A stretch of 64,000 bases of DNA from Chryseobacterium culicis (GCF_900108365.1 NZ_FNWQ01000002.1:930001-994000), one strand, 5' to 3'; counted from the stretch's first letter, positions 18,664-26,912 are shown. Notes: a model not told the origin generated them from the letters alone. A program made the numbers and translations.

Positions 18664-18668
18664 AGGTC

Positions 18669-19034
18669 TTAGTCTTTCTTTTTAAGTTCATCCAACAGCA
18701 TCTCAAGGTCTTCTACCGTCATTTCATTCTTTTCGACCAGAAATGAAACAGCGCTCTTGTAAGAACCTTTAAAATAATTTTTCACAAGGCTCTTCATGGT
18801 TTTCCCGGAATACTGTTCTTTTGAAACCAGCGGAAAATACTCATGCTGTCTTCCATGCACATGATAATCTACAAATTCTTTATCCTTCAATACTTTTAAA
18901 ATAGTAGATACGGTATTGGTGTGCGGTTTGGGTTCCGGGAAAAGATCAAGAACATCTTTCAGGAATCCCTTTTCCAATTTCCATAAATACTGCATTACCT
19001 GTTCTTCTGCTTTTGTTAGAGTCTGAATTTTCAT
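18669..19034 (-). CDS. BlaI/MecI/CopY family transcriptional repressor
   Basis: Winged-helix repressor of about 121 residues. The ATG at 19034 (MKIQTLTKAEEQVMQYLWKL) gives the family N-terminus; an in-frame ATG at 19052 would add six residues. The recognition-helix region includes KPHTNTVSTILKVLKDKEFV. The Asn-Thr-Val part of this region resembles the stretch around the site cut by the M56 partner in BlaI/MecI. The C-terminal half carries the dimerisation helices. It is followed after five bases by the M56 protease gene. A TACA-AA-TGTA operator-like site overlaps its promoter, implying autorepression. Confidence 0.92.
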   Translation of the reverse strand: MKIQTLTKAEEQVMQYLWKLEKGFLKDVLDLFPEPKPHTNTVSTILKVLKDKEFVDYHVHGRQHEYFPLVSKEQYSGKTMKSLVKNYFKGSYKSAVSFLVEKNEMTVEDLEMLLDELKKKD

Positions 19035-19101
19035 ATCCTGTTCATTTATCAATTAGAGTGATATCCAATCATCTTATTGTATATCACTAATAAATTAGTT
19101 A

Positions 19102-19133
19102 TACAAATGTAGAAATAAAATTGAATCAAACAA
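19102..19133 (-). promoter_or_regulatory. blaI promoter with overlapping BlaI-type operator
   Basis: Minus strand: TTG (19133-19131), 19-base spacer, TACATTTG (19111-19104). The -7 element is embedded in TACAAATGTA (19102-19111), which has the TACA/TGTA half-sites of BlaI/MecI operators. Further dyads follow downstream: ACTAATAAATTAGT (19086-19099) and TTGTATA/TATACAA (19077-19106). Confidence 0.7.
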
Positions 19134-19377
19134 CTATTTTTTTAGTGATAAAGAATTAAAAAACACAACAGATTGAAAATCAACAATATAAAAATAGTTA
19201 AAATTTATTAAATTTTGAATGAATGGAATTACTGGGTGTTTATTTTACAGAAAACTATTCAATTCTGTTGCTATTTTACACTAAAAATACCTGTTTATTC
19301 TTTGTATATAATCAATCGGATCAGTGCGGATCAAATAAAAATACCAAAAAATAATACTGCAGAAGGATTTATTGCCG

Positions 19378-19385
19378 TAAATTTG
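19378..19385 (+). promoter_or_regulatory. possible -7 element for glutathione peroxidase
   Basis: TAAATTTG matches TAnnTTTG but lies 112 bases before the ATG, implying a long leader. The rest of the roughly 460-base gap between blaI and this gene holds no ORF or other feature I recognise. Confidence 0.3.
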
Positions 19386-19497
19386 ATATCCTGATATTTC
19401 CGGAATAATGATTTTGGCAGTCATAAAAAAGTAAAACCAAATTGCCAGGAAAACCAGTTATTACCTGAATATAAAACAATAGTAAAATCTTTTTTAA

Positions 19498-20064
19498 ATG
19501 AAAAAAATACTTTTTATCGGAATGGTGCTTACAGGAATTATAGGCCTTTCATCATTTATTACATCAAACGATTCTACGGTTGCAAAACCTGTAAAATCAA
19601 TTTATGATTTTAAAATTGAATCCATTGACGGCGGAAAAATTGATTTTTCTAATTACAAAGGAAAATACATTCTTATTGTAAACACTGCGTCCAAGTGCGG
19701 TTACACCCCTCAGTACAAAGGACTGGAACAGCTGTATAAAGATTATGGCAACAAGCTTGTTGTAGTGGGTTTCCCTTCTGATAATTTTGCTGATCAGGAG
19801 TTTCATGACAATGTGGAAATCAAATCTTTCTGTGAAAAGAACTATGGAGTAACCTTTCCGCTTACCACCTCAGTGGATGTAAAAGGTCCAAAAATCACTC
19901 CGGTATTTGACTATCTTACCCACAAATCTCAAAACGGAGTAATGGATGCGAAAATAAGCTGGAACTTCAACAAGTTTCTGATCAGTCCGGAAGGAAAATT
20001 ACTGGAATATTTTGATTCTAAAGTAGTTCCTGAAAGTGATAAAATAACCCATTATTTTAAATAA
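19498..20064 (+). CDS. Glutathione peroxidase-family thiol peroxidase (exported)
   Basis: Cys-type GPx-fold peroxidase of 188 residues that reduces hydroperoxides. It begins with a signal peptide (MKKILFIGMVLTGIIGLSSF), so it is likely periplasmic or membrane-tethered. Conserved motifs are VNTASKCGYTPQYKGLEQLY with peroxidatic C67, GFPSDNF, and the WNFNKFLI tryptophan motif of the active site. Bacterial members normally use thioredoxin rather than glutathione. It is monocistronic with a strong terminator and has no redox partner adjacent. Confidence 0.92.
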   Translation: MKKILFIGMVLTGIIGLSSFITSNDSTVAKPVKSIYDFKIESIDGGKIDFSNYKGKYILIVNTASKCGYTPQYKGLEQLYKDYGNKLVVVGFPSDNFADQEFHDNVEIKSFCEKNYGVTFPLTTSVDVKGPKITPVFDYLTHKSQNGVMDAKISWNFNKFLISPEGKLLEYFDSKVVPESDKITHYFK

Positions 20065-20074
20065 GAACTTCTTA

Positions 20075-20108
20075 AAAACACTGCTATCCTTAATAGCAGT
20101 GTTTTTTT
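20075..20108 (+). terminator. Rho-independent terminator after GPx gene
   Basis: AAAACACTGCTAT / ATAGCAGTGTTTT 13-bp perfect stem with CCTTA loop and T run. Confidence 0.88.
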
Positions 20109-20340
20109 ATGCAGATGCATGATATACCGTTTGATCTTGGAAAGCTTTTCAAAAAACGCTTAATGTGTTCTTTTAACAATTTTAATTGCAAAAATCACTT
20201 CAATAAAGCTTCTGAATACATCATTTTTGTAACAATGAACACTATACCTTATAAATTTGTTAAAATTTATTAAATAAATATTAAAATGTATTTGTTTTAA
20301 CCGGGAAATTATATTTATTTTAGTGCTTTAAAAATTTCTC

Positions 20341-20922
20341 ATGAAAAGATATAATTTATTGATTGTACTATTACTGCTCATTTTCAATGTTACTGCAGCA
20401 CAAAAGAAAGGTTCTCCTGCTGCCGATCTTAGCATCCTTAAAGATACGAAAGCAAAAATAGAAGGTACGGTTCCATTGGTGATTCAGCATCTTCAGACTA
20501 TTTCCACAAAAGAAGGAGACAATAATATTGTCAACAACGGGAAAATAGCGTTAGGTAAAGAATACGGTATTGTAGAATCTGAATGGTATTTATACAGGAA
20601 TAATATGAAAAACTGTATCCTGAACAATTCTTCCAAAAAAGCCAAGAAATGTATGGAATATCATAACAATATGTTCAGAGGTACAATGATCAACTACAAC
20701 AATTATATTACGAATCTTACAAGAAAGAACGGTTATCTGGGGGTTGAAGGTGATACAAAATTCGAATTTAAACCTGCTGATATCGCTACAAAACTCAATG
20801 AAGCCTACCTGAATGCAAACGAAGCCGCAGGAAGAATGAAGGCGGACCAGAAAAGAGACTTTTTAGGACAAACGATGTCTGACGACAACAAACTTACTCC
20901 TTATGCCCAGCTGGCTCAATAA
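20341..20922 (+). CDS. Secreted hypothetical protein
   Basis: Unrecognised exported protein of 193 residues. The signal peptide is MKRYNLLIVLLLLIFNVTAA. The mature part is mostly helical, basic and rich in Asn and Lys, with two cysteines close together (NMKNCILNNSSKKAKKCMEY) that could form a disulfide. A terminator follows immediately. The 276 bases between the previous gene and this one are AT-rich with no other ORF. Confidence 0.75.
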   Translation: MKRYNLLIVLLLLIFNVTAAQKKGSPAADLSILKDTKAKIEGTVPLVIQHLQTISTKEGDNNIVNNGKIALGKEYGIVESEWYLYRNNMKNCILNNSSKKAKKCMEYHNNMFRGTMINYNNYITNLTRKNGYLGVEGDTKFEFKPADIATKLNEAYLNANEAAGRMKADQKRDFLGQTMSDDNKLTPYAQLAQ

Positions 20923-20944
20923 TAGCTTATCGCATTAAAAGATA

Positions 20945-20975
20945 AAAAAAGAACCGCAAATTGCGGTTCTTTTTT
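20945..20975 (+). terminator. Rho-independent terminator
   Basis: AAAAGAACCGCAA / TTGCGGTTCTTTT with a minimal loop, then a T run, directly after the secreted hypothetical gene. Confidence 0.88.
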
Positions 20976-20985
20976 CATTTAAAAA

Positions 20986-21126
20986 GCAAAAAATCTCTGC
21001 CGGAAAAAGCAGTTTTGTGGTACTAATCATAAAACCGTTGGGGAAAAAGTAGAAAATTAGACAGAGATTTTTTTGCATGTGCTCTACAGATCAACTGTCC
21101 TACCCATGATCTGTAAAAGCTTTACA
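20986..21126. other. structured intergenic element of unknown nature
   Basis: AAAAAATCTCTG (20988-20999) and CAGAGATTTTTT (21062-21073) form a 12-bp outer stem. It encloses a weaker inner hairpin (CAGTTTTGTG / CATAAAACCG with a wobble pair). A second perfect hairpin TACAGATCA / TGATCTGTA (21085-21115) and TGTAAA / TTTACA follow. No ORF is present. It could be a small RNA or a small inverted-repeat element. Confidence 0.4.
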
Positions 21127-21225
21127 AAAATAGGACTATACCCTTCTGCCGGTAGAAAATCCCTGTAGAATTAAATATCCGGAATTGTAGAAGTAATACT
21201 ACTTTTTAAAGAACAGCAGAAAACA

Positions 21226-21678
21226 TTATTTCTGCTTCCACCAATGGTAGTAATTGTGAAGTCCGTCATATTCAAATCCACATCGCGGATATAATGTATT
21301 TCCTATATCATTTGTCTTTTCTGTTTCCAGCATCAGGCCGCACGCTCCTGTTTCTTCACACCATTGTTTGCTGCGGTCAATCAATGCTACAGAAAGGCCT
21401 TTTCCTCTATAGCCGGGATGAACAAACAAGTCACTCAGGAGCCACTGTTTCTGTAGTCTGGTATAGTGAAACAGTTTATAAAGCTGTACAAAACCTACTG
21501 CTTTTCCATCTGCCATTGCCAGAAAAATGTCAGATTCGCTGTTTAAAAACCGTTCCTTAAGAAAAGCTTTTCCTTTTTCAACATCTGATTCCTGTCTGTA
21601 AAAAACACGGTAAAGATTAAATAGTTCCGCTGTTTCATCAAGATCCTCAAGACTTGCTTTTTTAATACTGTACTTCAT
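21226..21678 (-). CDS. GNAT family N-acetyltransferase
   Basis: Acetyl-CoA-dependent N-acetyltransferase of 150 residues, full-length for a single GNAT domain. The acetyl-CoA pyrophosphate loop is HPGYRGKGLSVALIDRSKQW. It is preceded by the WLLSDLFV strand and followed by LMLETEKTNDIGNTLYPRCG. The ending FEYDGLHNYYHWWKQK resembles RimI/diamine-type GNATs. Acceptor unknown. Monocistronic and divergent from the 2OG-oxygenase gene. Confidence 0.9.
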   Translation of the reverse strand: MKYSIKKASLEDLDETAELFNLYRVFYRQESDVEKGKAFLKERFLNSESDIFLAMADGKAVGFVQLYKLFHYTRLQKQWLLSDLFVHPGYRGKGLSVALIDRSKQWCEETGACGLMLETEKTNDIGNTLYPRCGFEYDGLHNYYHWWKQK

Positions 21679-21703
21679 CGTTATGTATATTTAGTTAACA
21701 GGG

Positions 21704-21711
21704 CAAAAATA
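21704..21711 (-). promoter_or_regulatory. candidate -7 element for GNAT gene
   Basis: Minus strand reads TATTTTTG, 25 bases before the ATG at 21678. Confidence 0.45.
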
Positions 21712-21860
21712 CCTTTAAACAGGGTTGGTTTTGAGATCCAGATTCATATTATACAGGTAGTCCAATACACGCAATTTCAATTCATAAAGATGAATACCGC
21801 ATATTCCGGATTTTTTCATTCTGAACAACTTCAGAATTTTACAGTCATAAAATCAATTCA

Positions 21861-22574
21861 ATGAAAGACATCATCAGAAAAATAGAAAATACTGACTGGG
21901 AGCACCTTACAGAAACGATGCATACAAACGGATTTGCCCTTATTCCTGATTTGTTATCCGATAATGAATGCGAACTATTGAAATCCGGCTACAGCAATTC
22001 CGCTCTTTACCGGAAGACAGTAGTGATGGCCAGGCACCGTTTTGGATTGGGAGAATATAAATATTTTAATTATCCGCTGCCCGAAATCATTCAGTCTCTA
22101 CGAAAAACAATATATCCGCATCTGGCTCCCATAGCCAATTCCTGGTTTAAAGCTTTGAATATTGACATACAGTTCCCATTGGATCATCAGACGTTTTTAC
22201 AGCAATGCCATGCCAATGGACAGCCAAAAGCTACAGTGTTAATTTTGAAATATGCAGAAGGCGGTTTTAATACGCTGCACCAGGATTTGTATGGGGAGAT
22301 GTACTTTCCCATTCAAATTGTATTGATGCTGAGTGAACCCGGTCAGGATTTTACAGGAGGGGAATTTGTTCTTACCCAGCAGATCCCAAGAGCTCAGTCA
22401 AAAGCCATTGTTTTACAGCCTAAAAAAGGAGATGCACTTATTTTCACCACACAGTTTAAACCTGAAAAAGGGACAAAAGGATATTACAGGGTGAATATGA
22501 AACATGGAATAAGTGAAGTAAAGGAAGGCAATCGTTATGCTTTAGGAATTATCTTCCATGATGCGATGAGTTAA
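21861..22574 (+). CDS. 2-oxoglutarate/Fe(II)-dependent dioxygenase
   Basis: Prolyl-4-hydroxylase-like oxygenase of 237 residues, cytoplasmic. The iron site is H140-x-D142 in NTLHQDLYGEMYFP, with the distal His in NMKHGISEV. The region LMLSEPGQDFTGGEFVLTQQ is typical of this family, and the basic region near RYALGIIFHD probably binds 2-oxoglutarate. The substrate may be a protein, nucleic acid or small molecule. It is followed after about 40 bases by an Ada-type zinc protein, which hints at alkylation repair, but that link is inference. Confidence 0.87.
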   Translation: MKDIIRKIENTDWEHLTETMHTNGFALIPDLLSDNECELLKSGYSNSALYRKTVVMARHRFGLGEYKYFNYPLPEIIQSLRKTIYPHLAPIANSWFKALNIDIQFPLDHQTFLQQCHANGQPKATVLILKYAEGGFNTLHQDLYGEMYFPIQIVLMLSEPGQDFTGGEFVLTQQIPRAQSKAIVLQPKKGDALIFTTQFKPEKGTKGYYRVNMKHGISEVKEGNRYALGIIFHDAMS

Positions 22575-22616
22575 CAGTCCACGATCTTTACCAACAACTA
22601 TAAACGATTAAAAACA

Positions 22617-22865
22617 ATGATCCTGCATTCTCAAATATCAGGCGAAAATCTGAGAAGTAAAATTCACAGCAAAGAAATTGTCTTTGGAGGAAATAAAAAA
22701 TTAAAAATCTACGGATTATTGAACTGTAGATCAGGAAAAAGAATGAAAAGGGAAAATAGGGTGTTCTTCATAGACGAAATAGAAGCACTGGAAAATAAGT
22801 TCCGGCCTTGTGGACATTGTATGAGGGAAGCGTATAAAAAATGGAAAAACTTCATCCATCAGTAA
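22617..22865 (+). CDS. Stand-alone Ada-type metal-binding domain protein
   Basis: Small protein of 82 residues consisting only of the zinc module seen at the N-terminus of the Ada alkylation-response regulator. Signature pieces are LLNCRSGKRMKRENRVFF and FRPCGHCMREAYKKWK. One of the four usual zinc cysteines is replaced (C-x-SGK), as in other stand-alone members. There is no methyltransferase or AraC part. It follows the 2OG-oxygenase gene, and its 3' end overlaps the start of a degraded M15 peptidase gene in another frame. Confidence 0.85.
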   Translation: MILHSQISGENLRSKIHSKEIVFGGNKKLKIYGLLNCRSGKRMKRENRVFFIDEIEALENKFRPCGHCMREAYKKWKNFIHQ

Positions 22866-23160
22866 AAGATGAAGTAAAATAATTACGAAGTATGACGAAG
22901 CTTTGACAGGCCGCACTAAAGTCCTTTTTACACAAGGTTTAACACTTTTACTGAAAAATGAACTTTTTAAACCAAGGAAGAAATAAACCGCTGAAAAATT
23001 TGTCCAATGCCAAAGGAAGCCAAGTATTCATAATTATTGTTTTGCTGTAGACATCTATTTAATCATTGACGGAAAAACGGCAAGTTGGGACACTGTAAAA
23101 GATTGGAATGGAGACAGGCAATCAGACTGGATGGAAGTGGTACTTGGAAATCCTTTCTAA
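22842..23160 (+). pseudogene. Degraded M15 peptidase (D-Ala-D-Ala carboxypeptidase / phage endolysin type)
   Basis: Relic readable only by changing frame at least three times. Frame 1 starts at ATG 22842 inside the end of the Ada gene (MEKLHPSVKDEVK then stop). A second frame gives ITKYDEALTGRTKVLFTQGL and KNELF. A third gives NQGRNKPLKNLSNAKGSQ. A fourth gives IHNYCFAVDIYLIIDGKTAS and WDTVKDWNGDRQSDWMEV before TAA at 23160. This order matches M15 peptidases, including the HNYxxAVD zinc motif. The C-terminal HxW/PHFE part is missing. Homologues occur as phage lysis or cell-wall enzymes. Confidence 0.8.
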
Positions 23161-23317
23161 TATGAAAAAAGACAAAAAGCATTACATTTTAACATAATAA
23201 AATATATCCAAAAAGTATGGATTCCCGTAATAGGCATGAAAAAAGTATTTGTACTATTGTGAAAGAAGTTGCAAATAGCTTGCAATAAAAATTAATATTT
23301 TATCAAAAAACTAAATT

Positions 23318-23533
23318 ATGAAAAAAGCATTATTAGTAGGCGCTCTATTTGTGGCAGGAGTAGTTAGCGCATTTCCTTTTAGAACATCTTGCGGGAAAGT
23401 CTTACAAGTAAGCCAGACTATCGCGAACAACATGTCAGATAATCAATTATCGAACTATCTTACAGATCTTAACGGAGAAACATGTCCACAACATGCCGGA
23501 TCTGCTGTTGTAACTGTAATCTACAGCCACTAA
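23318..23533 (+). CDS. Small secreted peptide, unknown
   Basis: Product of 71 residues with a clear signal peptide (MKKALLVGALFVAGVVSAFP) and a mature part of about 50 residues with two cysteines (TSCGKVLQ, GETCPQHAG) that could form one disulfide. No double-glycine leader is present, so it differs from the peptide family at 40-52 kb. It has its own terminator. It lies in the degraded accessory patch. Function unknown. Confidence 0.7.
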   Translation: MKKALLVGALFVAGVVSAFPFRTSCGKVLQVSQTIANNMSDNQLSNYLTDLNGETCPQHAGSAVVTVIYSH

Positions 23534-23552
23534 AAAATTAAAATTTCAACTG

Positions 23553-23583
23553 AAGACCGTCATAAGTTTGGCGGTCTTTTTTA
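23553..23583 (+). terminator. Rho-independent terminator after small secreted peptide gene
   Basis: AAGACCG / CGGTCTT stem with a T run. Confidence 0.8.
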
Positions 23584-23595
23584 ATAAGAGACTAT

Positions 23596-24375
23596 ATGAA
23601 AAAGATAATCCTGCTGATTAATTTATTAATGGTAACATTTTTTTTCTGTCAGAAAAAATTTGACGTAGTTTACGAAGCTGATTACAAGTTAAATTATAAA
23701 CTTTCAAAATCAGGCAACTACAAGAAAACAACTACTTTTGCCTTGCTTATAAATCAAGATGCTTCCTTTTTTAAAAATATGAATAAATATATAGCGGATT
23801 CACTAGAATTTGAAAAGGTACATCTTCCTCTAAATGAATCAATGAAATATGTGACTGACTTTAGAGAAACCATTGGAACAACCTCTTCTAAACTTTACGT
23901 AACAACTGAGATAAATTATGCTGACTATTCATATGAAGAGCCTAATAACTTGAATTGGAAGATTAAGAATGAATTTAAAACTATTCTTGGCTTCAAATGT
24001 CAAAAAGCAGAAACTACCAAATACGGAAGAACCTGGACAGCTTGGTTTGCTGCGGATATTCCTTTCCAATATGGCCCTTATAAATTCAACGGATTACCCG
24101 GTTTAATTACTGAACTATATGACACTAAAGATGATTTTCATTACATATTGTATACGTTTAGAAAAAGAAAATATACGTGTAAATCCGCTAACATTGCAGC
24201 CAACGCCAAACAAACCACTAAAGAGAAAATTTGGCAAATTTTAAAAAATAAGGTTGCGGGAAGAATGCAGGTGCATGAACAGTTTATTGAAGATAAAAAT
24301 GACCTTGAAATGATAAGAAGAAACGCTGAATCCGCAGCAAAAGATTATAACTATATAGAGTTAAGCATTTATTAG
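23596..24375 (+). CDS. GLPGLI family protein (third, divergent)
   Basis: Exported 259-residue GLPGLI protein. The signal peptide is MKKIILLINLLMVTFFFCQ. The conserved AWFAADIPFQYGPYKFNGLP block runs into GLPGLITELYD at residues 166-176. It is shorter and more diverged than the two copies at 14-17 kb, and its sequence is visibly more AT- and Lys/Asn-rich than its neighbours. That is consistent with its position in a patch with integrase and M15 relics. Function unknown. Confidence 0.85.
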   Translation: MKKIILLINLLMVTFFFCQKKFDVVYEADYKLNYKLSKSGNYKKTTTFALLINQDASFFKNMNKYIADSLEFEKVHLPLNESMKYVTDFRETIGTTSSKLYVTTEINYADYSYEEPNNLNWKIKNEFKTILGFKCQKAETTKYGRTWTAWFAADIPFQYGPYKFNGLPGLITELYDTKDDFHYILYTFRKRKYTCKSANIAANAKQTTKEKIWQILKNKVAGRMQVHEQFIEDKNDLEMIRRNAESAAKDYNYIELSIY

Positions 24376-24457
24376 AAAAGTATACAAGTACTATTTAAGA
24401 TGATCTTTTGTCAGTTCTATAATTAAATTTACAAATTAATCAGGCAAATTAAAAAAT

Positions 24458-24490
24458 TAAACACGTCAAATCTTGTCGTGTTTTTTTTCT
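24458..24490 (+). terminator. Rho-independent terminator after third GLPGLI gene
   Basis: AAACACG / CGTGTTT stem with an eight-base T run. It overlaps the 3' end of the integrase relic on the other strand. Confidence 0.75.
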
Positions 24491-25105
24491 TCTAAAAATT
24501 TTGAATAATCTTCTGCCAATTCCGCATCAATATCTCTCAAGTATGATTTCAACGCTTTTAAGGTAGAGTGCCCGGTAACTTTCATAAGTAAGTCGTAAGT
24601 CTCCAGCTCCGTTCTTTCCTTTCTCAATTCCCGGAATAACTTTGTGATGAGGATATGTCTGAAATAATAAATTGTGTACTATTCTCCAAAGCAGCTTTTA
24701 CTTCTTTAAACTCAGCAGAGAAATAATTCCTTCGATTTACTTCTATGGTTTCAATTCCTCTTTCGTTTGTTTAAAACCCCAACCATACCCGCTCCAAAAC
24801 GGATCTCTTTTAATAATGAAAGCATTACATCGGGAATTATCTTAGTTTTTATGGGGTGGGGTTGTTTTGACTACAGGTTCATTTATTTTAAGCTCTTCGA
24901 ATTTAAGCCTTATAACCTGAATAGGCCGAAGGAAATTATACAAGACTAATTGTATAAATAACAAAAGCTGTTTGTCTCTCAATATTTCTTCAAAAAGATC
25001 ATCAAACTGTTTGCTGGAATATGATTTATCTTTTGTTGGTGTATGATTTTGATTTTCGATTTCCTTTACAAAATTATCATTTATTAGCCTATATCCCTTT
25101 AAGAA
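24466..25105 (-). pseudogene. Broken tyrosine-recombinase (integrase) gene next to tRNA genes
   Basis: The minus strand carries integrase catalytic-domain pieces in different frames. First comes FVKEIENQ then LLLFIQLVLYNFLRPIQVIR, which includes the region of the first catalytic Arg. Next is IKTKIIPDVMLSLLKEI, then NYFSAEFKEVKAALEN. The last piece is YFRHILITKLFRELRKE then KVTGHSTLKALKSYLRDIDA, with the Arg-His and GHST...Tyr motifs, ending at TGA 24466. The N-terminal SAM-like domain is missing and at least two frameshifts are present. It lies directly downstream of three tRNA genes, a common integrase target. Confidence 0.82.
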
Positions 25106-25107
25106 TA

Positions 25108-25140
25108 TTAAAAAGAGAAGCAATAGTATTGCTTCTCTTT
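25108..25140 (-). terminator. Rho-independent terminator of the tRNA-fMet transcript
   Basis: AAAGAGAAGCAA / TTGCTTCTCTTT 12-bp perfect stem with TAGTA loop. On the minus strand it is followed by TTTTTAA. It is eight bases past the last tRNA. Confidence 0.85.
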
Positions 25141-25147
25141 CGTTGAG

Positions 25148-25220
<73 letters not shown>

Positions 25221-25258
25221 GTGTATTTTTAGAGTGCTTACCGAAAACACTTGCTTAG

Positions 25259-25331
<73 letters not shown>

Positions 25332-25369
25332 GTGTATTTTTAGAGTGCCTACCGAAAGCACTTGCTTAG

Positions 25370-25442
<73 letters not shown>

Positions 25443-25453
25443 ATATTGGATTG

Positions 25454-25461
25454 CAAAGGTA
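25454..25461 (-). promoter_or_regulatory. candidate -7 element for the tRNA-fMet operon
   Basis: Minus strand TACCTTTG matches TAnnTTTG, 11 bases before the first tRNA. This is consistent with a start a few bases ahead of the mature 5' end. Confidence 0.6.
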
Positions 25462-25531
25462 CGAATATTTTTTACAAATCCTAATTTTTCTTTTAAATAA
25501 AGGACTTTTATGAAAACTATTTTATTATTTG

Positions 25532-25539
25532 TATCTTTG
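25532..25539 (+). promoter_or_regulatory. -7 element for Sua5/YrdC gene, probably leaderless
   Basis: TATCTTTG matches TAnnTTTG and ends only four bases before the ATG at 25544. This puts the transcript start at or next to the initiation codon. Confidence 0.6.
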
Positions 25540-25543
25540 TTTT

Positions 25544-26155
25544 ATGGCAAAAATATTAAAAATTTATCCAGACAACCCACAGGAAAATCTTGTGAATGAG
25601 GTTATTAAAACCCTAAATAATGGCGGGCTGATTATCTATCCTTCAGATACGATTTATGCATTAGGCTGTAATATTTTTGATATCAAAGCCATGGAAAAAT
25701 TGGCACAGCTTAAAAAAACAAAGCTTGAGAAGTCTAAATTTTCCATTATCTGTAATGACCTGAGCCATCTTTCTGACTTTACCAGACCTATTGAAACCTC
25801 GGTTTTCAGATTCCTGAAAAGCCATCTTCCCGGACCTTTTACTTTTATTCTTGATGCCAATAAAAGTTTACCCCTGGCCTATAAAGGTCATAAAACAATT
25901 GGTATCCGTGTCCCAGACCACCCGATTCCTCAGCTTATTGTTGAAAAATTAGGCCATCCTATCGCTTCCACCTCCATCAGAGATGATGATGAAATCATTG
26001 AATATTCTACTGATCCTGAGCTTATTGCAGAAAAATATGATCATCTGGTAGATATTGTGATTGATTCCGGATATGGAGATAATGTGGCCTCCACAATTGT
26101 AGACCTTACTTCAGGAGAACCGGAGATTATCCGTCAGGGAAAAGGAATTATCTAG
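25544..26155 (+). CDS. L-threonylcarbamoyladenylate synthase (Sua5/YciO/YrdC family)
   Basis: Makes threonylcarbamoyl-AMP from Thr, bicarbonate and ATP for t6A37 modification of ANN-decoding tRNAs. The product is 203 residues, a YrdC domain without the C-terminal Sua5 domain. The ATG at 25544 (MAKILKIYPDNPQENL) is preferred over an upstream frame opening because a promoter element ends just before it. Motifs include IIYPSDTIYALGCNIFD, LKKTKLEKSKFSIICNDLSH, PGPFTFILDANKSLP and GIRVPDHPIPQLIVEKLGHP with ASTSI. YciO-like members of unknown role cannot be excluded. Confidence 0.9.
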   Translation: MAKILKIYPDNPQENLVNEVIKTLNNGGLIIYPSDTIYALGCNIFDIKAMEKLAQLKKTKLEKSKFSIICNDLSHLSDFTRPIETSVFRFLKSHLPGPFTFILDANKSLPLAYKGHKTIGIRVPDHPIPQLIVEKLGHPIASTSIRDDDEIIEYSTDPELIAEKYDHLVDIVIDSGYGDNVASTIVDLTSGEPEIIRQGKGII

Positions 26156-26206
26156 TTAAAAAAATTACAGTTTAAAGTTCAGGGTTTACGATTGACAGAC
26201 TAGATT

Positions 26207-26908
26207 ATGGGGATTAATGGGAAGTATTCTATAGGAATTTTGCTCACTTTTGTTCTTTTGGCTGCTGCGATGCTTTATGCTTTCCCTGCTGTTACATTAA
26301 TAACGGGAATACGCGGCATCACAGGAACCAATTTTCTTATTACCCGATTTATAATCTGGGGAATTTTTTTTATTGTATTGCTCTACAGCTTTTTTATTGA
26401 AAAAGAATCATTTCTATTAAAAAAGGAGATCAGGTATTCATTGGTATTTTACCTGAAAGCCGTTGTCTGTCTTTATTTTATATGCAGCATTGGCGGCGCA
26501 TTACTGAATATAATTATCCATCTTCTGGTTCATGAAAAGATAAGCGGAAAGCTTTTTGAACTTACTCCGATTTTTAAAAGCAATTATTTTTTGCTTATTT
26601 TTACATGCTTTACAGCTGGAGCTGTGGAGGAGCTTCTGATGCGGGGCTATATACAGTCCAGAATTGAAAAAATATACAATAATTCAGCGGTAGGAATTAT
26701 TTTTTCTGCTGTTTTATTCGGAATTTTGCACAGTACTTATGGCACCATCGGTCAGGTGGTTATACCCTTCTTTATAGGAGTTGTTTTTGCTGTATTTTAT
26801 AAAATCTATTCGAATATTAAAATCCTCATTATCTGCCATTTCATGATTGATTTTATCTCTCTCGTGGCCATGAATTTTATGGATATTAAACACTTATCTT
26901 TATTTTAG
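26207..26908 (+). CDS. CPBP family intramembrane glutamic protease
   Basis: Polytopic membrane protein of 233 residues with about seven hydrophobic segments, of the CAAX-protease/bacteriocin-processing (ABI) family. The catalytic EExxxR motif is AVEELLMRGYIQSR; the two following His-containing motifs are GILHSTYGTIG and CHFMIDFISL. Bacterial members are often linked to self-immunity or peptide maturation, but no peptide gene is adjacent here (the nearest is 14 kb away). The gene ends four bases before yaaA, so co-transcription with yaaA-prmC is likely. Confidence 0.88.
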   Translation: MGINGKYSIGILLTFVLLAAAMLYAFPAVTLITGIRGITGTNFLITRFIIWGIFFIVLLYSFFIEKESFLLKKEIRYSLVFYLKAVVCLYFICSIGGALLNIIIHLLVHEKISGKLFELTPIFKSNYFLLIFTCFTAGAVEELLMRGYIQSRIEKIYNNSAVGIIFSAVLFGILHSTYGTIGQVVIPFFIGVVFAVFYKIYSNIKILIICHFMIDFISLVAMNFMDIKHLSLF

Positions 26909-26912
26909 CATT

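Noticed and set aside
24842..25123. Stand-alone 93-residue gene
   Set aside because: Its sequence is an internal fragment of a tyrosine recombinase, its start falls in the tRNA terminator hairpin, and the rest of the recombinase continues in other frames.
26207..26908. CPBP protease as immunity or maturation protein for the GG peptides
   Set aside because: It is 14 kb from the nearest peptide gene and sits with yaaA and prmC; no link is shown by the sequence.
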